Source of the DNA: Acholoe squamosa
Taxonomy: Eukaryota > Annelida > Polychaeta > Phyllodocida > Polynoidae
Reading direction: 5' to 3'
Length of the DNA stretch: 64,000 bases
Assembly: GCA_949317995.1 (NCBI GenBank)
Contig: OX439036.1
Coordinates: 9,218,356 to 9,282,355 of the forward strand
In this document: positions 49,801-59,341 of the stretch, piece by piece
Position numbering within the stretch: position 1 is the stretch's first letter
How the letters are laid out: each line of letters begins with the position of its first letter
Notes under the pieces: generated by a model
The model's input: the letters and a program-made list of their open reading frames with translations, nothing else
Told to the model about the DNA's origin: nothing
Database searches by the model: none
Made by a program: the position numbers and the translations under genes

Positions 49801-52800
49801 TTTCATGTCTCTGCCTTTAATATATATTTGAAATATCTACATTTCCGTACAAAAAGGACACAACCCCTCCCCCCGTTGTATGCATAGCCATAGGTGTGTG
49901 GCCAAGCCTTGAAGTAATTTGCAATAAATTTAGTTACCCTTAGGCATGATAATTATAAGATATAGATTAATGCCAATTAGGATGCCCAGCTGAACCGTTT
50001 AACCCTTCAAAGGCCGCCAATGCAGGGTTGCATCAGGCCCATTGGTCATCATGATGCACAACTGAAGTATTGGCAAGTCTGCTCGCTAGCACATCAATGG
50101 TGCATCATGCTGACTCCCTGGTAGGGTAGGCATGATGACGAATGCATCATGACCTCAATGGCCATGATGCATTACACATTATCGATTCTTGACTCTTAAT
50201 GCATCAGCCGATTGATTTATATGAGGTATGAATGTACACCTGGAGAGTAACTCGGCAGGGCCACAATGCGCATCATGCTGACTCTACGGTCCACAATGAC
50301 GCATCATGCTGACTCTACGGGCCACAATGCGCATCATGCTGACTCTACGGTCCACAATGACGCATCATGCTGACTCTACGGTCCACAATGACGCATCATG
50401 CTGACTCTACGGTCCACAATGCGCATCATGCGGACTCTACGGGCCACAATGACGCATCATGCTGACTCTACGGGCCACAATGACGCATCATGCTGACTCT
50501 ACGGGCCACAATGCGCATCATGCTGACTCTACGGTCCACTATGACGCATCATGCTGACTCTACGGGCCACAATGATGCATCATGCTGACTCTACGGTCCA
50601 CAATGTGCATCATGATGACTCTACGGGCCACAATGCGCATCATGCTGACTCTACGGGCCACAATGATGCATCATGCTGACTCTATGGGCCACAATGCGCA
50701 TCATGCTGACTCTACGGTCCACAATGACGCATCATGCTGACTCTAGGGCCACAATGCGCATCATGCTGACTCTACGGTCCACAATGACGCATCATGCTGA
50801 CTCTACGATCCACAATGCGCATCATGCTGACTCTACGGGCCACAATGCACATCATGCTGACTCTACAGGCCACAATGCGCATCATGCTGACTCTACGGTC
50901 CACAATGACGCATCATGCTGACTCTACGGTCCACAATGCGCATCATGCTGACTCTACAGGGTTAATACACTACCAGACTCCAGAGGGTTGATATGATGCT
51001 GAAATGAAGTGCTGGTGAGCAGTCTTACCAGCACTACATCGGTGCATCATACCAACCAACGAGCATGATGCACTCCTGCATCAGCGGCCCTTAAAGGGCT
51101 AAGCAGTTAGATTATGCTAATGGAGATGATCTGTCCTCGTGGTAAATGTGTATTATAATGTACTGTGTAATCTACAACTCTATGTTTATGGTATTACTAA
51201 TCACTAAGACACAGCCCCAGCCAATCAGCAGCCTCCATGTCAGAGTGACAGCCAATCAGAGCACACCACGGCCTGGAGGGGGGCGTGGCCACGTCTACAT
51301 AACCACACACAGAGGTGCAGACAATGGGATGGGAATGGGGTCTGGATAGGATGGTATGGAAGGCGCCGGGGGGAGGGGAGTCATCATATTATATGCATGA
51401 CAGCATTCCGAAACATGCCAAATAGTCAAGCCTGGTTAGGGAGTGGCCATTTTCTAGCAAGGGGGTTCGGGGTTTGAGGAGAAATTCTACACCCATCACC
51501 TCGTTTTTTTCAGCGAGAGAGCCTGTGTCATGTATGTTACTGTGGGGCCAATAAAATATTTTGGTACGTGCAGGGAAAAATCCTCCAAGCCCCCCACCCT
51601 ATTTGAAAATGACCACGCCTTGATTTCGATTATATATTTTATATATTTAAACTTATTTTCCCTTTTCACCATTGAGAGATGTTCTCTTCTTTTCTCTTGG
51701 AGAGGAATTACCGGTAATGTTTGGATAAAATATACATATCAACCTACTGCCAGTACTTCATATGTCTTTGATTATGCTTCCCATTATGTTTAATCATAAC
51801 GTTTGCCTGTTCATATCAAATGTACTAATACACCGAATAAAATCTTATTTATGAAATGAGTGACCCTCAAGAAAAAAAGGAATGTTAAAAATTTAAAATT
51901 GATCAATCAAAGTTCCAAAATATAATGGCCAGGGTAAGCGATAACTAATTAGACACGGAGAGAAGTGACAGTGTGTTGTTATCTAATCAATATTCACATG
52001 GTACAGGTGTGGCACATGTCAAGTAGCTGCAGATTATAAATACGATATAACAGATGTCGGGGACCTGCAGGTAATCCCAATGGCAGTAAAGTCTAAGTAC
52101 ATGTGTGTAAACAGCTGGCACCACGCCCAGGTTACTCACATACCACTACACACTAATTTTGGGAGTGGTCATTTATCAACAGGGGATGGGTTTTTGCTTG
52201 GAATTTTTTACGCCCCCCCCCCCTCAACAGCAGTCAAAAAGTTTTGCGCCACCATGCTGGAGACGCAGAGAATACTGTATATTCTCCATTAGAAGCCCTG
52301 GCTTATAATGATTTCAATGGGCCAATTGGCCAGGCTTATATCCGGGGCAGACTTATAATTGAGGCAGGCTTGTAATAATTTCACTAGAAGATTTACTCTG
52401 CTCTTTTACCATATTTATAAGATTTATACCACGATTTAAACAACATTACAGAAATTTTCTAATACTAAAACTCCTATTATAAATTCATAACTAGTAAGAT
52501 ATGTTTACCTGGTCATTAGAGAATTAATTTGCAGAGGGAATACTTAGATATTATATATCAGATTATGGTTAAATAATTGATCTCATTTGAATTTTCCCAT
52601 ACCCAGGCTTATATTCGTGGCCCGGCTTATATTAGACCCACTGACCCTACTGACCAGGCTTATAAACGGGACAGGCTTATATTTAAGGCCAGGCTTGTAT
52701 TCGAGGAAATACGGTATTAGCAGCCCCCCTTAGCTTAAAAGAGGGTAAATCTTTTAAACCCAACAAGAGGGGTCAAAAGTTGTTTACACCCCCTCAGGAG

Positions 52801-55800
52801 GGGTCAATAGTTTTTGCGCCCCCCTTGATTAATAATGGCCACTCCCTTAACCCTTTATAGGCCGATAATGCTGTAATGCATTATGCCATTTAGTGGTCAT
52901 GATGCACATATGAAATGCTGCTGAGTGTGCTTGCCAGCATTTCATTGGTACAGTAATCTCCCGCGTATAAGGCGCAGCCCGCGTATAAGGCGCACCTAGA
53001 GTTTTGGAAAATTCTCAAAAAAAATGAAAAATTCATAACTTTGGTTCTACTGAATGAATTTTCAAAATTCAAAGACCTATGTGTAACTTGGGCCCCATAG
53101 ACCCCCCTGGGCCCCCATATATCCTATTATGGCTAAGGGGGCATGTAACATATTAAAAGAAAGTTCTTGGAGTCCCCCTTGTGGTTGCAATGAGAACTAA
53201 AACCCCCCGTATAAGACGCGCCTTATACACGGGAGATTATGGTCGGAGGGTTTCAGCCCAGTAGGGTCGGTATGATGTATAAATGCAGCCCTGGCAAGTT
53301 ATATGCCAGGGCTGCATTCATGCATCATGAACATCAATGGGCATGATGCATTGGTGAATTATCGACCTTTTAAGGGTTAAGGGCCGGCAATGCATCATGC
53401 TGCTTCATGGGTATCATGTCACATTTATGCAGTATGCAGTATATAAATGGTTAACACCCTTTGAGCCCCCTTTCCTGTCAAAGGACCCCTAATCTAACAT
53501 GCTTAGGTACTTAGGGAATAAAACGAGTCCCAAAGAAGGGTCGAAGGACTTAAACCTTGACCAACTCAACTTGTCACCTTTGCGATACTTTTTTATATGC
53601 TATTATACAAACCCGGAGAAAGGAATACCGGTATATATTACTTTCATTTGTTCCCCTTTTTGAGTAAACAAGTGTTTTACGTCATTGAATATATATGCAC
53701 CTGATTTCTTCTTTGCACGGAAGACAATAATTCCGGACTTACTTTTAAATGAATCCTCCTCTATAGAACTTTCAGTTTTAACGCTCTCCTCCAAAGGTTC
53801 ATCTACTTCTCGTATCGTGTCTATGATGGGCTCTGGACTTGGACGTCCAACAGGACTTAGTTTGGGTTTCAGGAATTGCTATAAAATAGTGTGCAAAAGT
53901 GATGTTATTTCCCGTAAAACACAGTAGATACACTGTAACTATGGTACTGGTACATTGTTCAAAACATTATTTATTTTTAAGGCAATCTAGAGAAATAGTG
54001 CCACATATATTCATATTTTTACTGACCACTCAGATTTGACTTGGGACTGGTTTAATCTATAGTCGTGTTTTATTTTTTTATTTATTTTATTTTTTTTTTT
54101 CAATATTCAATATTCTCTAAACAAATGTTGGGAGTAAACCACCAGTACCTGGAGAGTGAAACCCCTCCAGGCCCTGGAGGATGCATATTAAATTTGTGTA
54201 TCCTAGGTGATGATGACATCATTGTTATTGATGACAATGATCACCCTGGAGACCTCCTTACCAACCAAAGTTGATAAGGTGAGGCGAGCATGGCAACGGT
54301 GCCATTTGAAGCAAGGTAGTGCTGAGGTGTGGAGGTCCCACATTTGTCCTCTTGAGTATAGTCGTGTTTTATAGTATACTATAGTACATAGAATTTATAC
54401 AGCACTGCTTCCGTGGATCTTTAATGCTCCTTTTTTTTCTATCAATGTATCAATCTTATGAACATCAATACTGAATATAGTTAAGTACCTCTGGAAGATG
54501 ACAGAACAAATTTACACTATACTACATGTACCTTACTGGCCGCCTGACGTGCAGATGAGGGTGACTTTGGTGTTCTTGGTGTCCGTGCAGATCCGGGGTC
54601 AGTGGAGCTGGACAATCCACCGATAAAATCAGCGAGTGATTCCTCGTCAGTGTCAAGAACGACCTGTGTGTTGTACTTATCTGCGCTCTTTAACCGGAAC
54701 ATGGACTGTCGCTGTGGGGATGCTGCAAATTAGTGAAATTTATTAATGTGATGAGTAAGATATAAGATCAATTTACTTAGAAATAACTCAGAAAAGGTCT
54801 CTATGTTTATTTACAGCATGTATTAGATAACCCCTAGGTATGTAGGGTTACAGCATTGGACTTAATTAGCGCACTTAATAAATGAACTAAAATGTATGTA
54901 TAGTAGCTTATGCCTTAATGCCTCAAGTGGTCAATCCAAGGTGAAAACATTCAGGACACTCCAGTAATTCATATGACAACTAACTCTAAAATTGTGAAAA
55001 TGTGACTTTTTTTTAAATCTTTTTTTTTTTACCTATTTTATTCTAAAAAGGCTGCAAAAGGAAGGGGATTGGCCCTTATTACTGTACATAGATTACATTA
55101 AGTACATTACTAATGGTCAATAAAGATACCTGGCGATTGTCTGCCTTCTGGTGACTTAGGTGGTGGAGGGCTTGCTGCTTTGGGTTTCTTCTTCAGGAAC
55201 TTTGAACCTCCTTTACCGATAGCATCAGATGCTGATGAGTCACTCATCTCAAAATTTGCATAGGACTTTGACTTTTTCTGGGTGAACTTGGAGCCATCGA
55301 GTCCGATAGATATAGATTCATCACCATAGCTGGGGCTTTCTGCCTTCCTAGCTGGACTTTTTGATGATGACCTTTTTGGCTTTTCTGCAGGGGTAGTTTT
55401 GGATTGTGGTTTCTTCACTGGTTGCTTAGAAACAATTTCAGGCTGCTTTAATGAACGTACATCAGCGACAATGTCAGAGTCCATACTAAGGTCCATATCG
55501 AGGTCACTGTCGCTGATATCGATAACTTTCTTTTGAGGTTTCTCGGAAAATCTTGAAACAAAAGCTGCTGCTTTGTTAAGGGCTGAAGACTTAGATGTGA
55601 GCGCTGGTGATGCTGGCGTGCCAGGCTTCTTGACAAATTTAGAATCTGTTGCATTTTCTTTTGTCTCTTGTGGCTTTTTCTTGAGGAACTTAGATGCTGC
55701 AGCTGGGGCGGCAGTTGGCTTAGACTGGTCGTCGCTTGATATGGAGATGTCAATATCACTCTCTCCAAACTTGTCCCATTGCGGCTCTTTTGTCTTCCGA

Positions 55801-56201
55801 CTCAAATTACTGAGATAAGCCTGCATAAATAAAGTTAACCATTTAGGAGCAGAATAATTGGCAAGGGGAAACACAAGAGTCTTTTACTACATGTAGTATA
55901 TACTGGTACCAATCAAATTCCACACAATTTTCTTACAAGTTCTTTGAAATTTTGAAACATTTTTTTTCTTATGCATCAAACAAAAATACGTGTATCTCAA
56001 ATTCTAAAAGAAAAACAAACTTACTCCAAGGTCATCATCATCGTCTTTCTGTTGTGTTTGTGGTATTGGAACCCGCTGCCCTTTCAATTGCGCATTAGCA
56101 CGTTGTAGGACAGCGCTCCCTCTGCCGCGACCACCGCCTCTGGGACCACCCCTACCTCCTCTAGGAGGGCCACCGCCTCGGGAAACCGTTGGACGATTCA
56201 T
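37777..56201 (-). CDS. C19orf44: C19orf44 homologue, nine coding exons
   Basis: Conserved animal protein of unknown function; the vertebrate homologue carries a DUF4614 region. Coding exons on the minus strand are 56025-56201, 55130-55820, 54532-54722, 53743-53878, 41251-41636, 40143-40492, 39400-39605, 38717-38880 and 37777-37857. All are GT-AG with matching phases and total 2382 nt (793 aa; human about 657). Layout: an RGG/PRGG-rich N-terminus (about residues 8-30); a long acidic, Ser- and Lys-rich low-complexity middle with four SKF(L/V/T)-K motifs; a Ser/Arg/Pro-rich region (residues about 399-680); and a conserved C-terminal block. The last has DPTPIATHVVSSDALE, YSPSVLALNDMLRQQLELTQ, HRYTTLQDTKAYIAKHRKPK and LTFDEALRQVKAEMGLD-stop, matching the human C-terminus. 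It is head-to-head with calreticulin, as in human. The fourth intron is 12.1 kb; an extra in-phase exon within it cannot be excluded. Confidence 0.88.
38199..38259 (-). repeat. Partial duplicate of the C19orf44 exon 8 donor region
   Basis: AATTATTTAGACTTAGG through TTACTCACAGCCTTGGT repeats 38668-38727 almost exactly. The copy includes the last few exon bases and the GTGAGT donor (minus strand) but no more of the exon, and lies in the next intron. Confidence 0.8.
38717..38880 (-). CDS. C19orf44: C19orf44 coding exon 8
   Basis: Acceptor CCACAG and donor GTGAGT; phase 1 to 0. Encodes ALTGYSPSVLALNDMLRQQL, TQHFVHAQRRIYESYV and HRYTTLQDTKA. This is the best-conserved segment and matches human LALNDMLKQQL. 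Confidence 0.92.
39400..39605 (-). CDS. C19orf44: C19orf44 coding exon 7
   Basis: Acceptor ATGTAG and donor GTATAT; phase 2 to 1. Starts in SSPRSPRSPRARAVTRS and runs through VPGLWYQWDKEAAGQAG to DPTPIATHVVSSDALE, the start of the conserved C-terminal block. Confidence 0.9.
39716..39748. repeat. 13-bp perfect hairpin
   Basis: ATCCTTGTCCTGG, 7-nt loop, CCAGGACAAGGAT in a C19orf44 intron. Confidence 0.8.
40143..40492 (-). CDS. C19orf44: C19orf44 coding exon 6
   Basis: Acceptor CTTAAG and donor GTGAGG; phase 0 to 2. Encodes VRSRSPSPEPISTARAITSR, TEDFEEAGSESAASIHTSDV and a Ser/Tyr/Thr-rich end DYTSYTS. Confidence 0.85.
41018..41194. mobile_element. 177-bp TA-flanked MITE in a C19orf44 intron
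   Basis: Ends CCATAAATTCTCCCGTATAA and GAGAAAATTTATGG with TA flanks; it ends 57 bp from coding exon 5. A more degraded relative is at about 40668-40880. Confidence 0.7.
41251..41636 (-). CDS. C19orf44: C19orf44 coding exon 5
   Basis: Acceptor TTTCCAG and donor GTATAT; phase 1 to 0. Encodes KVFDLDDLEPAVDLEPSKPS, a Lys/Ser/Arg-rich stretch, FFSSMGLQTVDDLLGGVGDS, and ends LSLSEVME. The donor is chosen because it joins in frame to the next exon. Confidence 0.83.
42835..43238. mobile_element. 404-bp TTAA-flanked element, piggyBac-like MITE
   Basis: TTAA at 42831-42834 and 43239-43242. Ends CCCTTTACGGGCCGCTGATG and GCGGCCCTTAAAGGG. The arms contain GCATTAATGCATCATGCCCA and secondary hairpins (AAGTGCTGGCGAG / CTCGCCAGCACTT). 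TTAA plus CCCTTT ends are typical of piggyBac-derived elements. It carries a nested foldback, AGGGATGAAAGTC...GACTTTCATCCCT, at 42963-43110. Confidence 0.8.
43243..43458. mobile_element. Second GCATCATG element, back to back
   Basis: Starts at the shared TTAA with TGCATCATGCCCATTGGTCG, has a GAATGCAGCC-type arm pair, and ends CAGCGGCCCTTAAAAGG. A diverged member of the same family. Confidence 0.65.
43460..45220. other. Intronic DNA, no gene; MITE scraps
   Basis: GCGCCTTATACGCATGGTTTTACGGTA at 44080-44106 is a solitary TATAAG-family right end. A run of 14 G at about 44198-44211. No coding exon recognised. Confidence 0.45.
45225..45290. repeat. GCATCATG foldback remnant
   Basis: GGCATGATGCACCAATGCAG, then GGCTGCTCGCCACCACTGCA and TTGGTGCATCAT-like arms; core of the TTAA family without its ends. 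Confidence 0.6.
45751..45823. repeat. 19-bp tandem repeat, four copies
   Basis: Unit CCATAGACAGGGCCTGGTC repeated without change. Confidence 0.92.
46229..46695. repeat. About 56-bp tandem array, nine units
   Basis: Unit CCACTATACAGGTATATAAA, TGTACAGGTGTTATACGGTA, CAGGTACCATACCTGA, with shorter 40-bp variants lacking the middle. In the 12-kb C19orf44 intron. Confidence 0.92.
47096..47323. mobile_element. 228-bp TA-flanked MITE
   Basis: CCGTAATCTCTCGCGTATAA after TA; degraded right end GACGCGCCTATGG before TA. Five GCGTATAAGGCGCAC-type motifs inside. Confidence 0.75.
49065..49296. mobile_element. 232-bp TA-flanked MITE
   Basis: Ends CTGTATTCTCCCGCGTAGAA and CTTATACGTGAGGTTTTACG, TA flanks. 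Same class as the 233-bp copies. Confidence 0.82.
50003..51098. mobile_element. TTAA-family element expanded by a minisatellite
   Basis: Left TTAA (49999-50002) then CCCTTCAAAGGCCGCC; right end CAGCGGCCCTTAAAGGG followed by CTAA, probably a mutated TTAA. Arms have GCATCATG, GAAGT(A/G)(T/C)TGG hairpins. The centre is a 0.7-kb tandem array made from the element's own GCATCATGC.GACTCTACGG segment. Confidence 0.75.
50262..50960. repeat. 30/31-bp minisatellite, about 23 units
   Basis: Unit CCACAATG(A)CGCATCATGC, TGACTCTACGG(G/T). 30- and 31-bp forms alternate irregularly, along with G/T variants at the end. Open frames through it are repeat-derived. Confidence 0.95.
51438..51621. mobile_element. 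AGGGAGTGG-ended MITE (diverged)
   Basis: Left AGGGAGTGGCCATTTTCTAG, right GAAAATGACCACGCCTT; G-rich core. Confidence 0.55.
52270..52716. mobile_element. Element with repeated GGCTTATA motifs
   Basis: CTGGCTTATAATGATTTC at the left and CCAGGCTTGTATTCGAGGAA, ATACGG then TA at the right. Seven or more (C)AGGCTTATA copies. Same layout as the TATAAG family but a different motif, so a third MITE family. Left end not fixed. Confidence 0.55.
52851..53376. mobile_element. TTAA-flanked element with a nested 292-bp MITE
   Basis: TTAA at 52847-52850 and 53377-53380; ends CCCTTTATAGGCCGATAATG and CGACCTTTTAAGGG. Without the nested insertion it is about 232 bp. Arms carry ATGAAATGCTG and GCAGCCCTGGC hairpins. 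Confidence 0.8.
52951..53242. mobile_element. 292-bp TA-flanked MITE
   Basis: Left TA then CAGTAATCTCCCGCGTATAA; right CACGGGAGATTATGG then TC (a mutated TA). Exactly the same length as the copies at 24731 and 37177 and parallel to the first. Confidence 0.87.
53743..53878 (-). CDS. C19orf44: C19orf44 coding exon 4
   Basis: Acceptor TTTATAG and donor GTAAGT; phase 0 to 1. Encodes QFLKPKLSPVGRPSPEPIID, then REVDEPLEESVKTESSIEED ending SFK. The following intron is 12.1 kb and full of repeats. Confidence 0.8.
54532..54722 (-). CDS. C19orf44: C19orf44 coding exon 3
   Basis: Acceptor TTTGCAG and donor GTACAT; phase 1 to 0. Encodes (A)SPQRQSMFRLKSADKYN, then DTDEESLADFIGGLSSS and a Pro/Ser/Thr-rich tail ending QAASK. 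Confidence 0.85.
55130..55820 (-). CDS. C19orf44: C19orf44 coding exon 2
   Basis: Acceptor TATGCAG and donor GTATCT; phase 0 to 1, 691 nt. Starts AYLSNLSRKTKEPQWDKF. Holds SKFLKKKPQ, SKFVKKPG, SKFTQKKSK and SKFLKKKPK motifs, separated by acidic Ser/Asp runs (DISDSDLDMDLSMDSD). Likely disordered. Confidence 0.87.
56025..56201 (-). CDS. C19orf44: C19orf44 coding exon 1
   Basis: Starts at ATG (56199-56201) and encodes MNRPTVSRGGGPPRGGRGG, further RGG repeats, and KDDDDDLG before donor GTAAGT. 59 codons, phase 0. An acceptor-like CACAG lies 51 bp upstream of the ATG in the transcript (exon would begin at 56251), so a separate 5' non-coding exon is possible. Confidence 0.85.
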
Positions 56202-56639
56202 GCTATTTTAGATGGTCAGCCCCTTAAGATGAATCTGTGATAACTTGTAACCTGTGATTAAAATTAAAGGTTATTATTTCAGTATTATATAACTTATACC
56301 AGATCCAGGGTTGTATTTATGGTATTAATTTACTGGCCTAGAGACAAACAGACATCTCAATCGAATTCAATCACAAAGGGACAGGGCAAGCTGGACTCAT
56401 CATGCAAATATCGGTAACTTTAAAAAACAAAGAAAGGAAAAGAGACAAAAAATACTTTGACTAAACGATAGGATCAGTCTATACTCCGACCATGTATCAG
56501 TATTGCCATATGTCCAGTTTGACAGGGCAATTGGAGAGAATTTGATAGGACTATCAGTCAGATCTTTGGGAAGATTTGCCAGAATTTGTGGGATTAACAG
56601 ACAGAGTACCGGTAGTATCTAGATGCTACTATGTATACA

Positions 56640-58062
56640 CTTAACAAAAGTGGGTGTGATGGAGCTCTATGGAACATAACAAAAAAGCTCAACACAAACC
56701 TGAAAGCAACAATTAGGACAAGAAATGGCCTTACCAGACAAATCAGCATGAAGAACAGCATAAGACAAGGGATAGTGCTATCAGTCACACAGTATGTCAA
56801 CCCAGAAGGCCATATCACACAGCGCCAGAGCAAAGCCGAGGCTGCTGTGCAGACAGTGCTACACATAGCAAGGGATGACAAGTTCAGAGGGGTAGAAATG
56901 AAGACTACATGGAAACTGCTCAAAACATGCATTATCCCAATAATAATATACGGATGTGTGACATGACAGATGACAAGGCAACAGACAACAGGTTAAACAG
57001 AATCCTGGACAACATACTGAAGAGAATCCTTATGACCCCACAAAACACCTCAAGAGAGAGCCTATAGGAACTAGGTATGGAAGACATAGAGCACAGGATA
57101 ATGGAAAGACGGCTGAACTACAAGTACAAAGTCAACAAGGGGAGGGACAGGTTCCACCATAACACAAAAGCGGGGACCAAATGCAACTCATGGTGGCAGC
57201 AAACCCTGGCACTGGCATCTGAAATAGGCCTAGAGAATGCGAGTGAATATATTAACAGCCACTCAAGAAGCCAATGGAGGACAAAGGTTAATAACAAGGT
57301 CAGAAAAAGACAAGAGGAAGACATGAAGGAAAAGGGTGGAGAAAAGTCTAAATTCAAATACCTCCAGGACCACAGTAGTAGGTATCACAGAAGAGAGCAA
57401 TCATAAAATGTCAGAAATTTTGAGGTCTTTTGTAATCAAATTTTGAGGTCTTCATTTCTATTCTATATATGCATGTTTGGTACCAGTAGAAAGCTTATTT
57501 CAAGCTGAATCTAATTCACACTATGAGAAAGCTGCACAGTTCATTGGTAGGGTGCGCAAGACTGATTAGTGAGGCCATCTCTACAAGCCCAATGTTAAAT
57601 TCCCATAGAAATTTCTGAAAAATGATGTCTGAAATGACCAGTTTTGCACCTTCAAATGGCTCTAAAATCTGAACCGCTGTACCGATTGTGATGAAATAAA
57701 GCTTTTTGTACTTCTTTTACTACGTTCTATCCACCCAAACCATTTTTATATACATCACCCCAATATCTTAAAATCACTTGGGACCTAATAGACAAGGAGA
57801 GAAGGACAGCCAGCAACTTATCTACAAATCCTCACAAGAAAGGATGCAAGGCAAGGACACGCATGCTAGGAGCCAAGGACTACTACAAGAACATGCACGC
57901 CAACAAGGTATGCAGGGGGTGTGGCATAACAGATGAAACACAAGAACATGTTATGAAGGTATGTACAGCATTACACAATAGTGACAACGCAAAAATTGCC
58001 ACGGAACAACGAAAAACGAAGAGGAATACCGGGATATGGCAAGAAAACTACAAAGAATAACA
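56640..58062 (+). pseudogene. Dead LINE 3' part (reverse transcriptase thumb to C-terminus)
   Basis: Shifted frames read SIRQGIVLSVTQY, then jump to SKAEAAVQTVLHIARDD and WKLLKTCIIPIIIYGC. Next come NRILDNILKRILMTPQNTSR, ELGMEDIEHRIMERRLNYKY and, after unrelated DNA (about 57400-57790), VCRGCGITDETQEHVMKVC, a C-x2-C..H..C knuckle. These are the end of a LINE polyprotein. The stretch that should carry the catalytic YADD motif is missing, and there are stops and frameshifts. Clade uncertain. Confidence 0.75.
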
Positions 58063-58374
58063 GCACATATTAAAAAGTGGTCACTATGAGGAAAAAACAA
58101 CAAAGAAACAACAAAACAACATGCGTAGCTTGTCATTGTGACTGAGAGCCCTGACCAATCAGGGCCCACACACGAAGTGAAGTGAATTTGACTACAATCT
58201 ACATTGAAGTCACATTATAACACTGGAACTAATTCTTCAAAACCTGTTGTGTTCAGGTATCCCGAGCGACCCTAGATTGTTGGCCCGGCCCTATCTTTTG
58301 TCTACTAAAATTGAATACACGCTGTCACAAGGAGGAGGGAGTTCAAGTGACTGACTTTTGTCCCAAAATCATTA

Positions 58375-58633
58375 AGGGAGTGGTCATTTTTTAACAAGGG
58401 GGGGGGGTGGTTGGGGCTTTTTGCATGCACTTTTTGGGCGAGATTACTTTGGTTGGGGTTGGTGAAATTCCGCGCATGCGCGGCGAAAAATTTTCCTTCC
58501 CCCCCCTCCAAGGGGTCTCAAATTTTTCGTCCCCCCCTTTTAGTCTATAGTTGCACACTGGCTTTTTCGCTCAAGAGGGGTCTGAAATTTTTTGTCCCCC
58601 CACCCCCCCGTTGTTAAAAAATGACCACTCCCT
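58375..58633. mobile_element. 259-bp AGGGAGTGGTCA-ended MITE
   Basis: Ends AGGGAGTGGTCATTTTTTAA and TTAAAAAATGACCACTCCCT, the best-preserved inverted ends of this family here. Confidence 0.82.
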
Positions 58634-59308
58634 AAACTTGTAGGCACTGAAATACCCCCAGTGCATGATTCTGCTGCAGTGGAGGTGTGAAACTGTAATA
58701 AAGCTGAAACTGGAGAGTGTTTAACTCTCCTTTCTTTGGAAGCTCATTCTGAATCTATTTATTGGAGGATCTTAACAATCATGGGCTCATTTTAATGGGC
58801 TTGGATAGCCCTTGAAAGTAAAATTTTTTTTTATATAAGGTTGAATGCAGGGAAATTGGGCTTTGACCCCATTGAATTTCAACCAAAAATTTAGAACCAT
58901 TTTATGATAGGAAGATCACAGAGCACATAAAAATAAATGCTTCCCACCTGTTCTATGGTTAAAAAATGATTTAGAAAACATATAGCTTTTATTTTTATAA
59001 GGGCCTGCAGGATGTTTGACAGACCCTGCAAACTTTTTGGGCGAGATTACTTTGTACTCTTTTTCCCCACCTCCCCATGTTGAGCACTTAAATATCAATT
59101 AAGACTTCATACTATACATTTTATATACTGGGAAATTGATAGATATGATGAAGATAAGTGATTTTGCTTTTTAAATGAAGTTGTTATGAAAATTTAAATG
59201 GAAGTAATGATCATTTATATATCCTGAGTCAAAGACAATATTCTGCCATGATTCTGTCAGAGTGCGCAACTCGCGGGATAATATGACATTAAAAATTTCC
59301 TTTTAGAT

Positions 59309-59341
59309 ACTGTAATCTCTCGCGTATAAGGCGTTTTACGG
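59309..59341. repeat. Miniature TATAAG-family remnant
   Basis: TA, CTGTAATCTCTCGCGTATAA, GGCG, TTTTACGG: both ends of the family joined with nothing between, 33 bp. Confidence 0.6.

Noticed and set aside
50673-50991. Open frames MLTLRSTM.. in the 50-kb array
   Set aside because: Produced by the 30/31-bp minisatellite in all frames.
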